Positions 1 to 10,962 of a stretch of DNA of 64,000 nucleotides are shown here, in pieces. Each line of letters begins with the position of its first letter. The first letter of the stretch is position 1. Position numbers and translations under genes: made by a program. The notes under the pieces were generated by a model. The model saw only the letters and a program-made list of their open reading frames with translations, had not been told where the DNA came from and did not search any database. Location: the NCBI RefSeq assembly GCF_002304225.1, contig NZ_NSLB01000002.1:62001-126000 (forward strand), written 5' to 3'. The stretch is from Pseudomonas sp. HAR-UPW-AIA-41. Its GTDB lineage: Bacteria > Pseudomonadota > Gammaproteobacteria > Pseudomonadales > Pseudomonadaceae.

Positions 1-993
1 TGCGGCTGCACCGAGCTGAACCACGGTCAGGTGCGCAAGCTGATCCGCGAGAAGCACCTGACCAACCTCAGGCAGACCATGAGCGAGCTTGGCTGGACCA
101 GCCCGGATGGCTGCGCCACCTGCCGCCCGGCGCTGAACTACTACCTGATTTCCACCTGGCCGGGCGAGGCCAAGGACGACCCGCAGTCGCGCCTGATCAA
201 CGAACGCGCCCACGCCAACATCCAGAAGGACGGCACCTACTCGGTGGTGCCGCGCATGTGGGGCGGCGTGACCAACCCGTCCGAGCTGCGCCGCATTGCC
301 GACGTGGCCGACAAGTACAACGTGCCGATGGTCAAGGTTACCGGTGGCCAGCGTATCGACCTGCTGGGCATCAAGAAGGAAGACCTGCCGGGCGTGTGGA
401 AGGATCTGGACATGCCTTCCGGACACGCCTACGGCAAGTCCATCCGTACCGTGAAGACCTGCGTGGGCAGCGAGTTCTGCCGCTTCGGCACGCAGAACTC
501 CACCCAGTTGGGCATCGACCTAGAGCACGACCTGTTCAACATGTGGTCGCCGCACAAGGTCAAGCTGGCCGTCTCCGGCTGCCCGCGCAACTGCGCCGAG
601 GCCGGCATCAAGGACGTCGGCATCATCGGCGTGGACTCGGGCTTCGAGATGTACATCGGCGGTAACGGCGGCATCAAGACCGAGGTGGCTGAGTTCTTCG
701 TCAAGGTGAAAACCGCCGAGGAAGTACGCGAATACAACGCCGCCTTCCTCCAGCTGTACCGCGAGGAAGCCTTCTACCTGGAGCGCACCGTGCACTACAT
801 GCAGCGCGTCGGCATGGACCACATCAAGAAGGCCGTGCTGGAAGACGAAGCCAACCGCAAGGCCCTGGCTGCCCGCCTGCAATACGCCCTGTCGTTCGAG
901 CAGGACCCGTGGAAAGAACGCATCGAAACCCCGGTGCTGAAGAAAGAATTCGACCGCATTCCGGTTGTTGCCGTCGAGGAGGCCGCTGTATGA
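1..993 (+). CDS. nirB: Nitrite reductase (NADH) large subunit, C-terminal part
   Basis: The reading frame is open from base 1, so the 5' part lies outside the window and only about 330 C-terminal residues are present. This part is the sulfite/nitrite-reductase-type catalytic half, which reduces nitrite to ammonium in the cytoplasm. It holds the four cysteines for the [4Fe-4S]-siroheme centre: a C-x5-C pair (codons at 460 and 478) and a C-x3-C pair (codons at 580 and 592). The gene order nirB-nirD-nasA-cobA is the assimilatory nitrate operon known in Pseudomonas. The stop overlaps the nirD start in an ATGA, suggesting translational coupling. The identification is firm; only the N-terminal FAD/NADH half cannot be seen. 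Confidence 0.96.
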   Translation, partial: CGCTELNHGQVRKLIREKHLTNLRQTMSELGWTSPDGCATCRPALNYYLISTWPGEAKDDPQSRLINERAHANIQKDGTYSVVPRMWGGVTNPSELRRIADVADKYNVPMVKVTGGQRIDLLGIKKEDLPGVWKDLDMPSGHAYGKSIRTVKTCVGSEFCRFGTQNSTQLGIDLEHDLFNMWSPHKVKLAVSGCPRNCAEAGIKDVGIIGVDSGFEMYIGGNGGIKTEVAEFFVKVKTAEEVREYNAAFLQLYREEAFYLERTVHYMQRVGMDHIKKAVLEDEANRKALAARLQYALSFEQDPWKERIETPVLKKEFDRIPVVAVEEAAV

Positions 994-1316
994 ACTGGCT
1001 GGATATCTGTGCCCTGGAAGAGATCAATGTATTGGGCTCCCGAATTGTCAGCGGGCCTAAAGGCGACATCGCGCTTTTCAGGACTTCCGCTGATGAGGTA
1101 TTCGCGCTCGACGACCGCTGCCCGCACAAGGGCGGGCCGCTGTCCCAGGGGCTGATCTATGGCAAGCGTGTGGCCTGCCCGCTGCACAACTGGCAGATCG
1201 ATCTGGAAAGCGGCGAAGCGCTGGCACCTGACGTCGGCTGCTCGCACAAGTACCCGGTAAAGGTGGAAGGCGGCCGCGTGCTGCTGGCCCTCAAGACCCT
1301 CAGCGACTGCGCGTAA
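990..1316 (+). CDS. nirD: Nitrite reductase (NADH) small subunit
   Basis: A 108-residue cytoplasmic partner of NirB with a Rieske-like fold. It keeps a complete Rieske-type ligand pattern, C44-x-H46 and C63-x2-H66, so it may carry a [2Fe-2S] cluster; as I recall, the enterobacterial NirD has lost these ligands. The start is the ATG that overlaps the nirB stop (ATGA); a longer frame opening at 909 would run into nirB and is not used. The subunit is needed for an active NADH-nitrite reductase. A hairpin and a gap of about 100 bases separate it from nasA. Confidence 0.94.
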   Translation: MNWLDICALEEINVLGSRIVSGPKGDIALFRTSADEVFALDDRCPHKGGPLSQGLIYGKRVACPLHNWQIDLESGEALAPDVGCSHKYPVKVEGGRVLLALKTLSDCA

Positions 1317-1324
1317 CGCGGCCA

Positions 1325-1349
1325 GGGCGTGCAGTGCTGCTGCACTCCC
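1325..1349 (+). other. Hairpin between nirD and nasA
   Basis: GTGCAG and CTGCAC form a 6-bp stem around a 5-base loop, extended by GGG/CCC on the outside. There is no U-tract, so it is not a standard intrinsic terminator. It may stabilise or process the operon mRNA, or weaken read-through from nirD into nasA. No function is shown. Confidence 0.4.
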
Positions 1350-1416
1350 GATTTATGTAAGCGCCACCCGCAATCCGAAGCGATGTGAGGTGGCGGTCTT
1401 CGACAGGAAGCGGGCC

Positions 1417-4140
1417 ATGACAACCCCAGCCACGACTCAAGTCACAGCGTCGACCTGCTGCTATTGCGGCGTAGGTTGTGGCGTTTTGATTGAACATGAC
1501 GGCGCTAGGATTCTCGGAGTCTGTGGTGACCCTGAACATCCGGCCAACTACGGCAAGCTGTGCAGCAAGGGCTCGACCCTGCACCTGACCGGCGACCTCG
1601 ATGCCCGTGCGCTCTACCCCGAACTACGCCTTGGCAAACAACTGGCCCGTGCACGCACCGACTGGGACAGCGCGCTCGACCATGCCGCCAGCGTGTTTGC
1701 CGAGACCATTCGCGAACATGGCCCGGACAGCGTGGCCTTCTACATCTCCGGCCAGTTGCTGACCGAGGACTACTACGCCTTCAACAAGCTGGCACGGGCG
1801 CTGGTCGGTACCAACAATATCGACAGCAACTCGCGCCTGTGTATGAGTTCTGCCGTGGTCGGCTACAAGCGCAGCCTGGGCGCCGATGCACCGCCGTGCA
1901 ACTACGAGGACATCGAGCTCAGTGACTGCCTGCTGATCGCAGGCTCCAACATGGCCTACGCCCACCCGGTGCTGTTCCGCCGCCTGGAAGAAGCCAAGGC
2001 GCGCCGCCCCGAGATGAAGGTCATCGTGGTCGACCCACGTCGCACCGACACCTGCGATCTGGCCGACCTGCACCTGGCGATCCTGCCGGGCACCGACGTT
2101 GCGCTGTTTCACGGCATCCTGCACCTGCTGCTGTGGGAAGGCTGGATCGACCGCCGCTACATCGACGCCCACACCGAAGGCTTCGACGCCCTCAAGACGC
2201 TGGTTCGCGACTACACCCCGGCCGCCGTGGCCGATATCTGCGGCATCAGCCAGGCCGACCTGCTGCAAGCCGCCGATCTGATCGGCAAGGCGCCGAGCTT
2301 CCTCTCGCTGTGGTGCATGGGCCTGAACCAGTCCAGCGCAGGCTCGGCCAAGAACAGCGCCCTGATCAACCTGCATCTGGCCACCGGACAGATCGGCAAG
2401 CCCGGCGCAGGCCCCTTCTCCCTCACCGGCCAGCCCAATGCCATGGGCGGCCGTGAAACCGGCAGCCTGAGCAACCTGCTGCCCGGCCACCGCGAAGCCG
2501 GCAATGCCGGGCACCGCGCCGAAGTCGCCGGCTACTGGGGGGTTAACAGCCTGCCGGAGAGCAGCGGCCTGACCGCCGTGGAATTGTTCGACGCGGTGCG
2601 CAGCGGCCAGGTCAAGGCTCTGTGGATCGCCTGCAGCAACCCTGCGCAGTCCCTGCCCGACCAGAGCAAGGTGCACGAAGCGCTGCGCAACTGCCCCTTC
2701 GTGGTGGTTCAGGAAGCCTTCGCCACCACCGAAACCTGTGCCTATGCCGACCTGCTCCTACCCGCTGCAAGCTGGGGCGAGAAGGAAGGCAGCGTGACCA
2801 ACTCCGAGCGGCGCATCACCCATGTGCGCCGCGCCGTGCCAGCGCCCGCAGAGGCGCGGCCGGACTGGGCGATCACCTGTGATTTCGCCCGCCGCCTGGA
2901 ACGCCATCTGCGCCCCGGCCTGCCCAGCCTGTTCGACTTCGACAGCGCCGAAAGCCTGTTCGACGAGTACAAACAACTGACTCGCGAGCGCGATCTCGAT
3001 CTGTCAGGCCTGTCCTACGGCATCCTCGATACTGATGGCCCGCAACAGTGGCCATTCCCAACAGGCGCACGCAGTGGCCGTTCACGTCTTTACAGTGATG
3101 GCCAATTCCCCACCGAGAGCGGCCGCGCCCAATTCGTCGCCGACGCCTACCAGGCACCTCGCGACAAGCGGGAAGCCCGTTACCCGCTGAGTTTGCTGAC
3201 TGGCCGCCTTCGTGATCAATGGCATGGCATGAGCCGAACCGGTACGGCCGCACGCCTTTTCAGTCATGCCCCGGAAGCCCAACTCAGCCTGCACCCGGAT
3301 GAAATGCGTCGGCGTCAGCTAAACAGCGGTGATCTGGTCGCCGCACGTAGCCGCCGTGGCAGCCTGATTCTGCCGGTCGTGGCCGATGCCAGTATTCGGT
3401 CTGGCCAGGCTTGGTTGCCAATGCACTGGGGCGATCGTTTTCTCAAGGGTCTGGGCAGCAACGTGCTAACCCAACCAGCATTCGACCCGCTGTCCAAGCA
3501 GCCCGAGCTGAAGCTCAGCACCATCGAGGTGAGTAAGGTAGACCTGCCCTGGCAACTGTTCGCTCTGGTCGAAGGAGATGTGCAACATCGTCTCAGCCAG
3601 TTGCGGCCGCTGTTCAATGATTTCGCATTCACCAGCCTCACACCCACGGGGCGTGAACGCCCCGCACTGCAGATCCGAGCTGCCAGCGCGGTTGCACCGC
3701 CCCCCGATCTGCTAGCACAGATCGACGCCCTACTCGATCTCGACCATGGCCCGGTGCTGTCCTATGACGACCCACGCCGGACCGTAGGCAAGCGCGTACG
3801 CATCGAGGATGGTCGCATCACATCACTGCGACTGGCCGGCGAAACCATGGCCCGCGACTGGTTGAAAAGCCTGTGGCTGGAGGGCAAAGCGGATGCTGAT
3901 CTGCGCCGCTGGTTGTTGGCCCCGATGGCAACTCCCCCTGGGGCAACCAACCAACAGAAACCACAAAAGACTCTGTGCAACTGCCTGAACGTCAGCGAAC
4001 AGGCCATCTGCGCCGGTATCGCCCGCGGCCTGGACCTGGATGGTCTGAAAAACGAACTCAAATGTGGCACCAGCTGCGGCTCGTGCGTACCGGAAATCAA
4101 ACGTCTGCTGGCCACACAGTCAGTGGCCGTCAATGCCTGA
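1417..4140 (+). CDS. nasA: Assimilatory nitrate reductase catalytic subunit
   Basis: A 907-residue cytoplasmic molybdopterin enzyme that reduces nitrate to nitrite, which NirBD then reduces to ammonium. The N-terminus has the [4Fe-4S] ligands C14-x2-C17-x3-C21 and C49 of the bis-MGD oxidoreductase family. The body is the molybdopterin oxidoreductase plus the dinucleotide-binding domain. The last 55 or so residues are a bacterioferritin-associated-ferredoxin-like [2Fe-2S] domain with a CNC pair and a later C-x4-C pair, as in NasA/NarB enzymes that carry their own electron-transfer domain. The ATG at 1417 follows an AGGAAG ribosome site; a GTG at 1390 is in frame but less likely. cobA follows 10 bases after the stop. 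Confidence 0.95.
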   Translation: MTTPATTQVTASTCCYCGVGCGVLIEHDGARILGVCGDPEHPANYGKLCSKGSTLHLTGDLDARALYPELRLGKQLARARTDWDSALDHAASVFAETIREHGPDSVAFYISGQLLTEDYYAFNKLARALVGTNNIDSNSRLCMSSAVVGYKRSLGADAPPCNYEDIELSDCLLIAGSNMAYAHPVLFRRLEEAKARRPEMKVIVVDPRRTDTCDLADLHLAILPGTDVALFHGILHLLLWEGWIDRRYIDAHTEGFDALKTLVRDYTPAAVADICGISQADLLQAADLIGKAPSFLSLWCMGLNQSSAGSAKNSALINLHLATGQIGKPGAGPFSLTGQPNAMGGRETGSLSNLLPGHREAGNAGHRAEVAGYWGVNSLPESSGLTAVELFDAVRSGQVKALWIACSNPAQSLPDQSKVHEALRNCPFVVVQEAFATTETCAYADLLLPAASWGEKEGSVTNSERRITHVRRAVPAPAEARPDWAITCDFARRLERHLRPGLPSLFDFDSAESLFDEYKQLTRERDLDLSGLSYGILDTDGPQQWPFPTGARSGRSRLYSDGQFPTESGRAQFVADAYQAPRDKREARYPLSLLTGRLRDQWHGMSRTGTAARLFSHAPEAQLSLHPDEMRRRQLNSGDLVAARSRRGSLILPVVADASIRSGQAWLPMHWGDRFLKGLGSNVLTQPAFDPLSKQPELKLSTIEVSKVDLPWQLFALVEGDVQHRLSQLRPLFNDFAFTSLTPTGRERPALQIRAASAVAPPPDLLAQIDALLDLDHGPVLSYDDPRRTVGKRVRIEDGRITSLRLAGETMARDWLKSLWLEGKADADLRRWLLAPMATPPGATNQQKPQKTLCNCLNVSEQAICAGIARGLDLDGLKNELKCGTSCGSCVPEIKRLLATQSVAVNA

Positions 4141-4150
4141 GGAGAACTCC

Positions 4151-4888
4151 ATGCACGGTAAAGTCTGGCTGGTGGGCGCTGGCCCAGGAGATCCCGAGCT
4201 ACTCACCCTCAAAGCGGTAAAGGCGCTGAAGCAAGCCGACATCGTGATGATCGACGATCTGGTCAATCCGGCGGTGCTGGAACACAGCCCGCAGGCCAGG
4301 GTCATCCCGGTGGGCAAGCGCGGCGGCTGCCGCTCCACGCCGCAAGAGTTCATCCACCGCCTGATGCTGCGCTACGCCCGCCAGGGCAAGTGCGTGGTGC
4401 GCCTGAAGGGTGGTGACCCCTGCATCTTCGGCCGCGGCAGCGAGGAAGCCGACTGGCTGAGTGCACATGGGATCAGCGTGGAGATGGTCAACGGCATCAC
4501 CGCCGGCCTGGCCGGCGCGACCAATTGCGGCATCCCCCTGACCCTGCGCGGTGTAGCCCGAGGCGTGACGCTGGTCACCGCCCACACTCAGGACGACAGC
4601 AGCCTGAACTGGCAGGCCCTGGCCCAGGGTGGCACCACTCTGGTGGTCTACATGGGCGTGGCCAAGCTTCCTGAAATCCGTGAAAGCCTGCTGGCCGGCG
4701 GCATGCGTGACGACATGCCGGTGGCGATGATCGAAAACGCCTCGCTACCGCAGCAACGCGAATGCCGCAGTACTCTGGCCGCTATGCAACAGGATGCGGC
4801 GGATTTTCAGCTGAAAAGCCCGGCCATTCTGGTTATCGGTGAAGTCGCCGCCGAGCAGGCCCAAGCCCTGCTGGCTAAGAGCGCCTGA
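4151..4888 (+). CDS. cobA: Uroporphyrinogen-III C-methyltransferase
   Basis: A 245-residue SAM-dependent methylase (tetrapyrrole methylase fold) that converts uroporphyrinogen III to precorrin-2, the first step to siroheme and cobalamin. The N-terminus has the glycine-rich loop VGAGPGDPELLTLKA. Further on are the RLKGGDPCIFGRG motif and the GITAGLAGA segment, all diagnostic of the SUMT family. The length fits a stand-alone CobA, without the CysG dehydrogenase/chelatase half. The ATG at 4151 follows GGAGAA. Its place after nirBD-nasA fits the siroheme demand of NirB. It is followed by an intrinsic terminator. Confidence 0.94.
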   Translation: MHGKVWLVGAGPGDPELLTLKAVKALKQADIVMIDDLVNPAVLEHSPQARVIPVGKRGGCRSTPQEFIHRLMLRYARQGKCVVRLKGGDPCIFGRGSEEADWLSAHGISVEMVNGITAGLAGATNCGIPLTLRGVARGVTLVTAHTQDDSSLNWQALAQGGTTLVVYMGVAKLPEIRESLLAGGMRDDMPVAMIENASLPQQRECRSTLAAMQQDAADFQLKSPAILVIGEVAAEQAQALLAKSA

Positions 4889-4914
4889 TTTCCCCTTCGC
4901 TCCTGCTAGGTCTT

Positions 4915-4942
4915 GAGTCCGGCTCCGGCCGGGCTCTTTTTT
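4915..4942 (+). terminator. Intrinsic terminator of the nir-nas-cobA operon
   Basis: A 9-bp GC-rich stem (GAGTCCGGC with GCCGGGCTC, one G-T pair) has a 4-base loop and is followed by six T residues. It lies 26 bases after the cobA stop. Confidence 0.9.
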
Positions 4943-5232
4943 GGCTCGAATGGCCCCGATGAAATTTGCGGTAGCACCAACGTTCTGTGGGCTGATTTCA
5001 GACGTTACATGTGAACAGCAACGAAGCTATAACTCTGTATACCCAGAAGAAGAATCATATGCTTGGTGATTAGTGGTACGAACAACTTCATGCATCACGA
5101 TTCAGAAATAGAAAACCGAATGGCGCGAGAGCAGAAGGTAGGACGGGACAGTAGACACGGGTGCATCACTCCTTGTACCACTGCGTGGATTGGAGTGAAA
5201 ACCCTTCAGAATCAGTAGCGTGAGTTACTGGA
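4943..5232. other. Gap with no recognised gene
   Basis: About 290 bases between the cobA terminator and the 3' end of the SRP RNA gene. It is visibly richer in A and T than the flanking genes. The best open frame is only 42 codons (5090-5218, +), with no ribosome site or family resemblance. A weak stem at the lower end (CAGTA/TACTG, around 5212-5229) might help end ffs transcription. I see no tRNA, repeat or promoter that I would defend. Confidence 0.4.
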
Positions 5233-5344
5233 GGCGAACCCCGCCAGCCACACCCCGGCACACGATGTCACCGCTGCGGCTGCTCCCTTCCGGGCCTGAC
5301 CGGGTTCACGGCTGATCGTTGCGAGGGGACCGACAGGGCCCGCC
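5233..5344 (-). ncRNA. ffs: Signal recognition particle 4.5S RNA
   Basis: Read on the minus strand, this stretch has the strongly conserved apical hairpin core of bacterial SRP RNA (GGTCAGGCCCGGAAGGGAGC, with the GGAA-type tetraloop region). It continues into the GCAGC...GTG bulge and the GTGTGCCGGGGTGTGGCTGG arm. The ends pair with each other (GGCGGGCCC with GGGGTTCGCC), giving a hairpin of about 112 nt, the usual size of the bacterial small SRP RNA. The RNA binds Ffh and directs membrane-protein ribosomes to FtsY. The ends are set by base pairing and may be off by a few bases. Confidence 0.95.
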
Positions 5345-5377
5345 ATAACGCCACTCGCCATTGCAGCGAGCGGCGTC

Positions 5378-5405
5378 ATTGTAACGGCTTGCGGAGAACT
5401 TACAA
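5378..5405 (-). promoter_or_regulatory. Predicted sigma-70 promoter of ffs
   Basis: On the minus strand there is a -35 TTGTAA (5400-5405), a 16-base spacer and a -10 TACAAT (5378-5383), five of six matching the consensus. Initiation near 5370 would leave a short 5' leader to be trimmed, as is known for 4.5S RNA precursors. The promoter sits in the short gap behind the chemoreceptor gene. Confidence 0.65.
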
Positions 5406-5427
5406 CCGCTTCAAGCACTTATGTTGC

Positions 5428-7062
5428 TCAGACGCGGAAGCGCGCCACCAGCGTAGCCAGACGCCCAGCAGTAGCCGAGAGCTGCTGACTGGAATCTACA
5501 CCTTGGGCGGAGGTGTGCGCCGACCGATCAGAGAGATCACGGATATCGGTGATATTGCGCGTAATTTCTTCAGTCACAGTGCTCTGCTGCTCACATGCGG
5601 CGGCAATATGCGCAGCCATCTCGTTGATCGAATCAACCCCCTGCGCGGCCTGAGCCAGGGTCGACTCGACCGTTGCCGCACGGTCAACGCTTTCCTGAGC
5701 CCGCCCCGAGCCACCCTGCATCACCTTGACCGCATTCTGCGCACCGCTCTGCAGACGCTCAATCATTTCCTGAATGTCCTTGGTCGACTCCTGCGTACGG
5801 GCGGCGAGCGCCCGTACTTCATCGGCGACCACCGCAAAGCCACGCCCCTGCTCGCCGGCGCGTGCCGCTTCGATGGCCGCATTCAGCGCCAGCAGGTTGG
5901 TCTGCTCGGCAATGCCCTTGATCACCGCCAGCACCGCACCGATGTTGTTGGTCTCCTGCTCCAGACTGCCAATCACTTCAGAGGCACGTTCCACTTCGGC
6001 CGCCAGGGCCCGCATAGAGGCAATGTTGTCGGTCACCACCCGGGCACTTTCGCGCGACAGCTTTTCCGCATCCTGCGATGCCTGCGCTGCCTGCTGGGCG
6101 CTGCGCGCCACCTCATGGATGGCCGCGCTCATCTGCGCGGCGGCCGTCGACACCTGATCGATCGAGGCATGCTCCTGGCGGATAAGGGAACTGTTTTCAT
6201 TGGCCATGCTGGCCATGCTTCCAGCCGACGCTTCCACATCGGAGGTGGTATCCCTCACCTCGCGAATCAGGCCCTGTAAACGCTCCAGAAAACGGTTGAG
6301 GGCATCGCTCAGCTGGCCCAGCTCGTCGCTGCCGCGCACATCGATACGCGCCGTCAGGTCGCCATCGCCTTCGGCGATGTCCCGCACCCGCTCCAGCATG
6401 CGTTCAAGCGGCCGGGTGACAAACAACGGAAAGGCGACCACCAGCACCACGCACAGCACCAGGCCCAGAACGATGGCCACACTCTGCTGCCAGATACGCT
6501 CGGAAGCGATTTCGACAGCCTGCTTGCCGGATTTGTCGGCAATTTCGCCCACCAAGCCCGACAGCTGGTCCAGCGCCTCACGCGCCACGCTGAACTGGTC
6601 ATAGCTGCGCCCCATGGTCAGCGCCTGTGCCGCCGCCCGGTCGGTAGTCGCCACGGCCACCACCTCGCTGGAGGTTTTCTGCCACTGATCGAACTGGCGC
6701 TCGAAATCACGAAAACGCTGACTCAGCTCGGGCTGATTTTCCATCTTCGCCGCACTGGCCACCCGCTCGCGGGCCTGCTGCAGGTTCTCGCTGTGCTCGC
6801 CGCGGATGGCCTGCTGGATCTGCGGGTCATCGGCCAGAATCAGACTGCGCTCGGCCAGAAAGGCCTGGTACATGTCACGATCGGCATCCAGCAGCAGCAC
6901 AGCCGCCGGCATGTGCTGCTCGGCCAGGTCAGTCGCCACGTCCTGCAGCTCGCCGGCACCACGGATACCCAGCATGCCGATCAACAGCAGCAAGAGCGCA
7001 AGAATGATGATCGGCAACGCGAGCTTCTTGCGAAACCCCAGGTTAGAGAGCAACTGCATCAT
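5428..7062 (-). CDS. Methyl-accepting chemotaxis protein
   Basis: A 544-residue chemoreceptor. A transmembrane helix at about residues 14-34 is followed by a helical periplasmic region of about 150 residues (4-helix-bundle type). Then come a second transmembrane segment near 190-212, a HAMP domain, and the methyl-accepting signalling domain with the conserved hairpin tip around [15 protein letters not shown]. The C-terminus has no obvious CheR-binding pentapeptide. The start is the first of two adjacent ATGs, 10 bases after AGGTG; an upstream in-frame extension is not credible. The ligand cannot be predicted. It is divergent from the HU-like gene. Confidence 0.93.
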   Translation of the reverse strand: MMQLLSNLGFRKKLALPIIILALLLLLIGMLGIRGAGELQDVATDLAEQHMPAAVLLLDADRDMYQAFLAERSLILADDPQIQQAIRGEHSENLQQARERVASAAKMENQPELSQRFRDFERQFDQWQKTSSEVVAVATTDRAAAQALTMGRSYDQFSVAREALDQLSGLVGEIADKSGKQAVEIASERIWQQSVAIVLGLVLCVVLVVAFPLFVTRPLERMLERVRDIAEGDGDLTARIDVRGSDELGQLSDALNRFLERLQGLIREVRDTTSDVEASAGSMASMANENSSLIRQEHASIDQVSTAAAQMSAAIHEVARSAQQAAQASQDAEKLSRESARVVTDNIASMRALAAEVERASEVIGSLEQETNNIGAVLAVIKGIAEQTNLLALNAAIEAARAGEQGRGFAVVADEVRALAARTQESTKDIQEMIERLQSGAQNAVKVMQGGSGRAQESVDRAATVESTLAQAAQGVDSINEMAAHIAAACEQQSTVTEEITRNITDIRDLSDRSAHTSAQGVDSSQQLSATAGRLATLVARFRV

Positions 7063-7229
7063 GACTGAACACCTGCGTAGCTGAAGAGGGATTACACCCT
7101 TCCAGCATAGTCCGCCAAACGGCAGATGCTGGTCTTCGACAAGAATGCGCTGGCATCGGCAGTGCCTGAGTGTTGAAATGCGCGCCACGCGCCATCCGGC
7201 GCCCCGTCACTGAACAAGGATCTCCGACC

Positions 7230-7511
7230 ATGGCCCTGAGCAAAGACCAACTGATTGACGATATCGCCGAAGCCACCGATCTGGAAAAGAGCAGCGTCCG
7301 CAACGTGCTTGAGCAACTCAGCCAGATCGTTGCCGATGCACTGGAAAACGACGGTGAAATCACTCTGCCGGGTATCGGCAAGCTGAAGGTCAGCGAGCGC
7401 CCGGCACGCACCGGCCGCAACCCCCAGACCGGCAAGACGATCGAGATTGCCGCCAAGAAAGTGATCAAGCTGGTACCGGCCAAGGCACTGAGCGACAGCC
7501 TGAACAGCTGA
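7230..7511 (+). CDS. HU family DNA-binding protein
   Basis: A 93-residue nucleoid-associated protein. It has the HU/IHF helical dimer body (MALSKDQLIDDIAEATDLEK...) and the beta-arm with the G-R-N-P-Q-T-G-K signature (residues about 64-71) that binds bent DNA. It differs from the main HupA/HupB type in its acidic N-terminal half, so it is a divergent HU-like paralogue rather than a clear HU or IHF subunit. AAGGA (7216-7220) lies 9 bases before the ATG. It is a single-gene unit ending in a strong terminator shared with convergent ligA. Confidence 0.9.
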   Translation: MALSKDQLIDDIAEATDLEKSSVRNVLEQLSQIVADALENDGEITLPGIGKLKVSERPARTGRNPQTGKTIEIAAKKVIKLVPAKALSDSLNS

Positions 7512-7524
7512 GCCGGATAGTCTT

Positions 7525-7556
7525 ACGACAAGGCCGCCTGATGGCGGCCTTGTCGT

Positions 7557-7558
<2 letters not shown>
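7525..7558. terminator. Bidirectional terminator between the HU-like gene and ligA
   Basis: A perfect 14-bp stem (ACGACAAGGCCGCC / GGCGGCCTTGTCGT) with a TGAT loop lies between convergent genes. Short T runs on the plus side and A residues on the other flank fit a terminator working both ways. It touches the ligA stop codon. Confidence 0.85.
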
Positions 7559-9989
<2,431 letters not shown>

Positions 9990-9994
9990 TCAAT

Positions 9995-10792
9995 TCAGCG
10001 TTTCTGGGTCAGCTTGCGCCGCTCGTGGTCGGCGATGCGCTGACGGTAGTGTTCGATGGTCTGGGCCGTCATCACGCTGCGCTGTTCGTCCTTCAGTTCG
10101 CCATTGAGCTCGCTGGAGAGCTTGCGCGCCGCCGCCACCATCAGGTCGAAGGCCTGTTTCGGATGACGCGGCCCCGGCAGACCGAGGAAGAAACTCACCG
10201 CACGGGTACTGAACAGGTCGATGTCATCCAGATCGAAGGTACCCGGCTTGACGCCATTGGCCATGGAGAACAGCACTTCGCCGTTGCCGGCCATGCTTTC
10301 GTGGCGGTGGAAGATATCCATTTCGCCGAAACGCAGACCGCTTTCCAGAATGTTCTGCAGCAGGGCCGGGCCCTTGAAGCCTTCCGGGTCACGGGCGATC
10401 ACGTTGATGACCAGCACTTCGTCGACCGGTACCTGCTCGCGCGGCGACTCAGATTTGACCTCATCGTCGACCGGATTAAGCAGGGTTGGTACCGGCTCGT
10501 CGAGGCTCAGATCGCCCTGGAATGGCTCACTGCGCTTCTTACCACCGTCGGTCGCAGTCATCGAAGGCAGATCATGCTCGTCCAGCTGCGGCTCGGCATG
10601 TTTTTCCTTGACCCGAACCGGGCCCAGCAGATTGGGGTCGACATCCTCGTCGGGCAGATTGCCGAAGCTGTTGTCCAGACGGAACTTGAGCTTGCCCTTG
10701 TTACCACTCATACGGCGCCAGCCATCGAACAGAATGCCGGCAATGACGATGATGCCGATGACAATCAGCCACTCGCGCAGACCGATATCCAT
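9995..10792 (-). CDS. zipA: Cell division protein ZipA
   Basis: A 265-residue inner-membrane division protein that tethers FtsZ filaments. An N-terminal transmembrane anchor (residues about 7-24, [15 protein letters not shown]) is followed by a short basic segment ([13 protein letters not shown]). A charged, proline-containing linker runs to about residue 125, and the C-terminal FtsZ-binding domain ([17 protein letters not shown]... to RIADHE) fills the rest. The arrangement smc-zipA-ligA on one strand is conserved in Pseudomonas. The start is the only ATG preceding the membrane anchor. Confidence 0.95.
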   Translation of the reverse strand: MDIGLREWLIVIGIIVIAGILFDGWRRMSGNKGKLKFRLDNSFGNLPDEDVDPNLLGPVRVKEKHAEPQLDEHDLPSMTATDGGKKRSEPFQGDLSLDEPVPTLLNPVDDEVKSESPREQVPVDEVLVINVIARDPEGFKGPALLQNILESGLRFGEMDIFHRHESMAGNGEVLFSMANGVKPGTFDLDDIDLFSTRAVSFFLGLPGPRHPKQAFDLMVAAARKLSSELNGELKDEQRSVMTAQTIEHYRQRIADHERRKLTQKR

Positions 10793-10962
10793 GTGAATCT
10801 GTTTCCCCTAGTCAAAAATACGCTGAACAAGGGCATCCTGCCCCTCACACGTGTCGCCAAATCCCTGTTCTCTCAGGCGTTTTCCACGATAAATAGATTT
10901 GCGCAATAAGCTAGCACGCCACCCACCCGCTTAGGAACCTTTGCCGGCCTCCCGATGTGGCT

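Noticed and set aside
5090-5218. A 42-codon open frame between cobA and ffs.
   Set aside because: No ribosome-binding site, no family resemblance and unremarkable composition; too short to support alone.
7100-7190. Possible FliA (sigma-28) promoter upstream of the chemoreceptor gene, with a GCCGATGC on the minus strand.
   Set aside because: The only TCAA-type -35 element lies at a spacing about two bases short of the Pseudomonas consensus.
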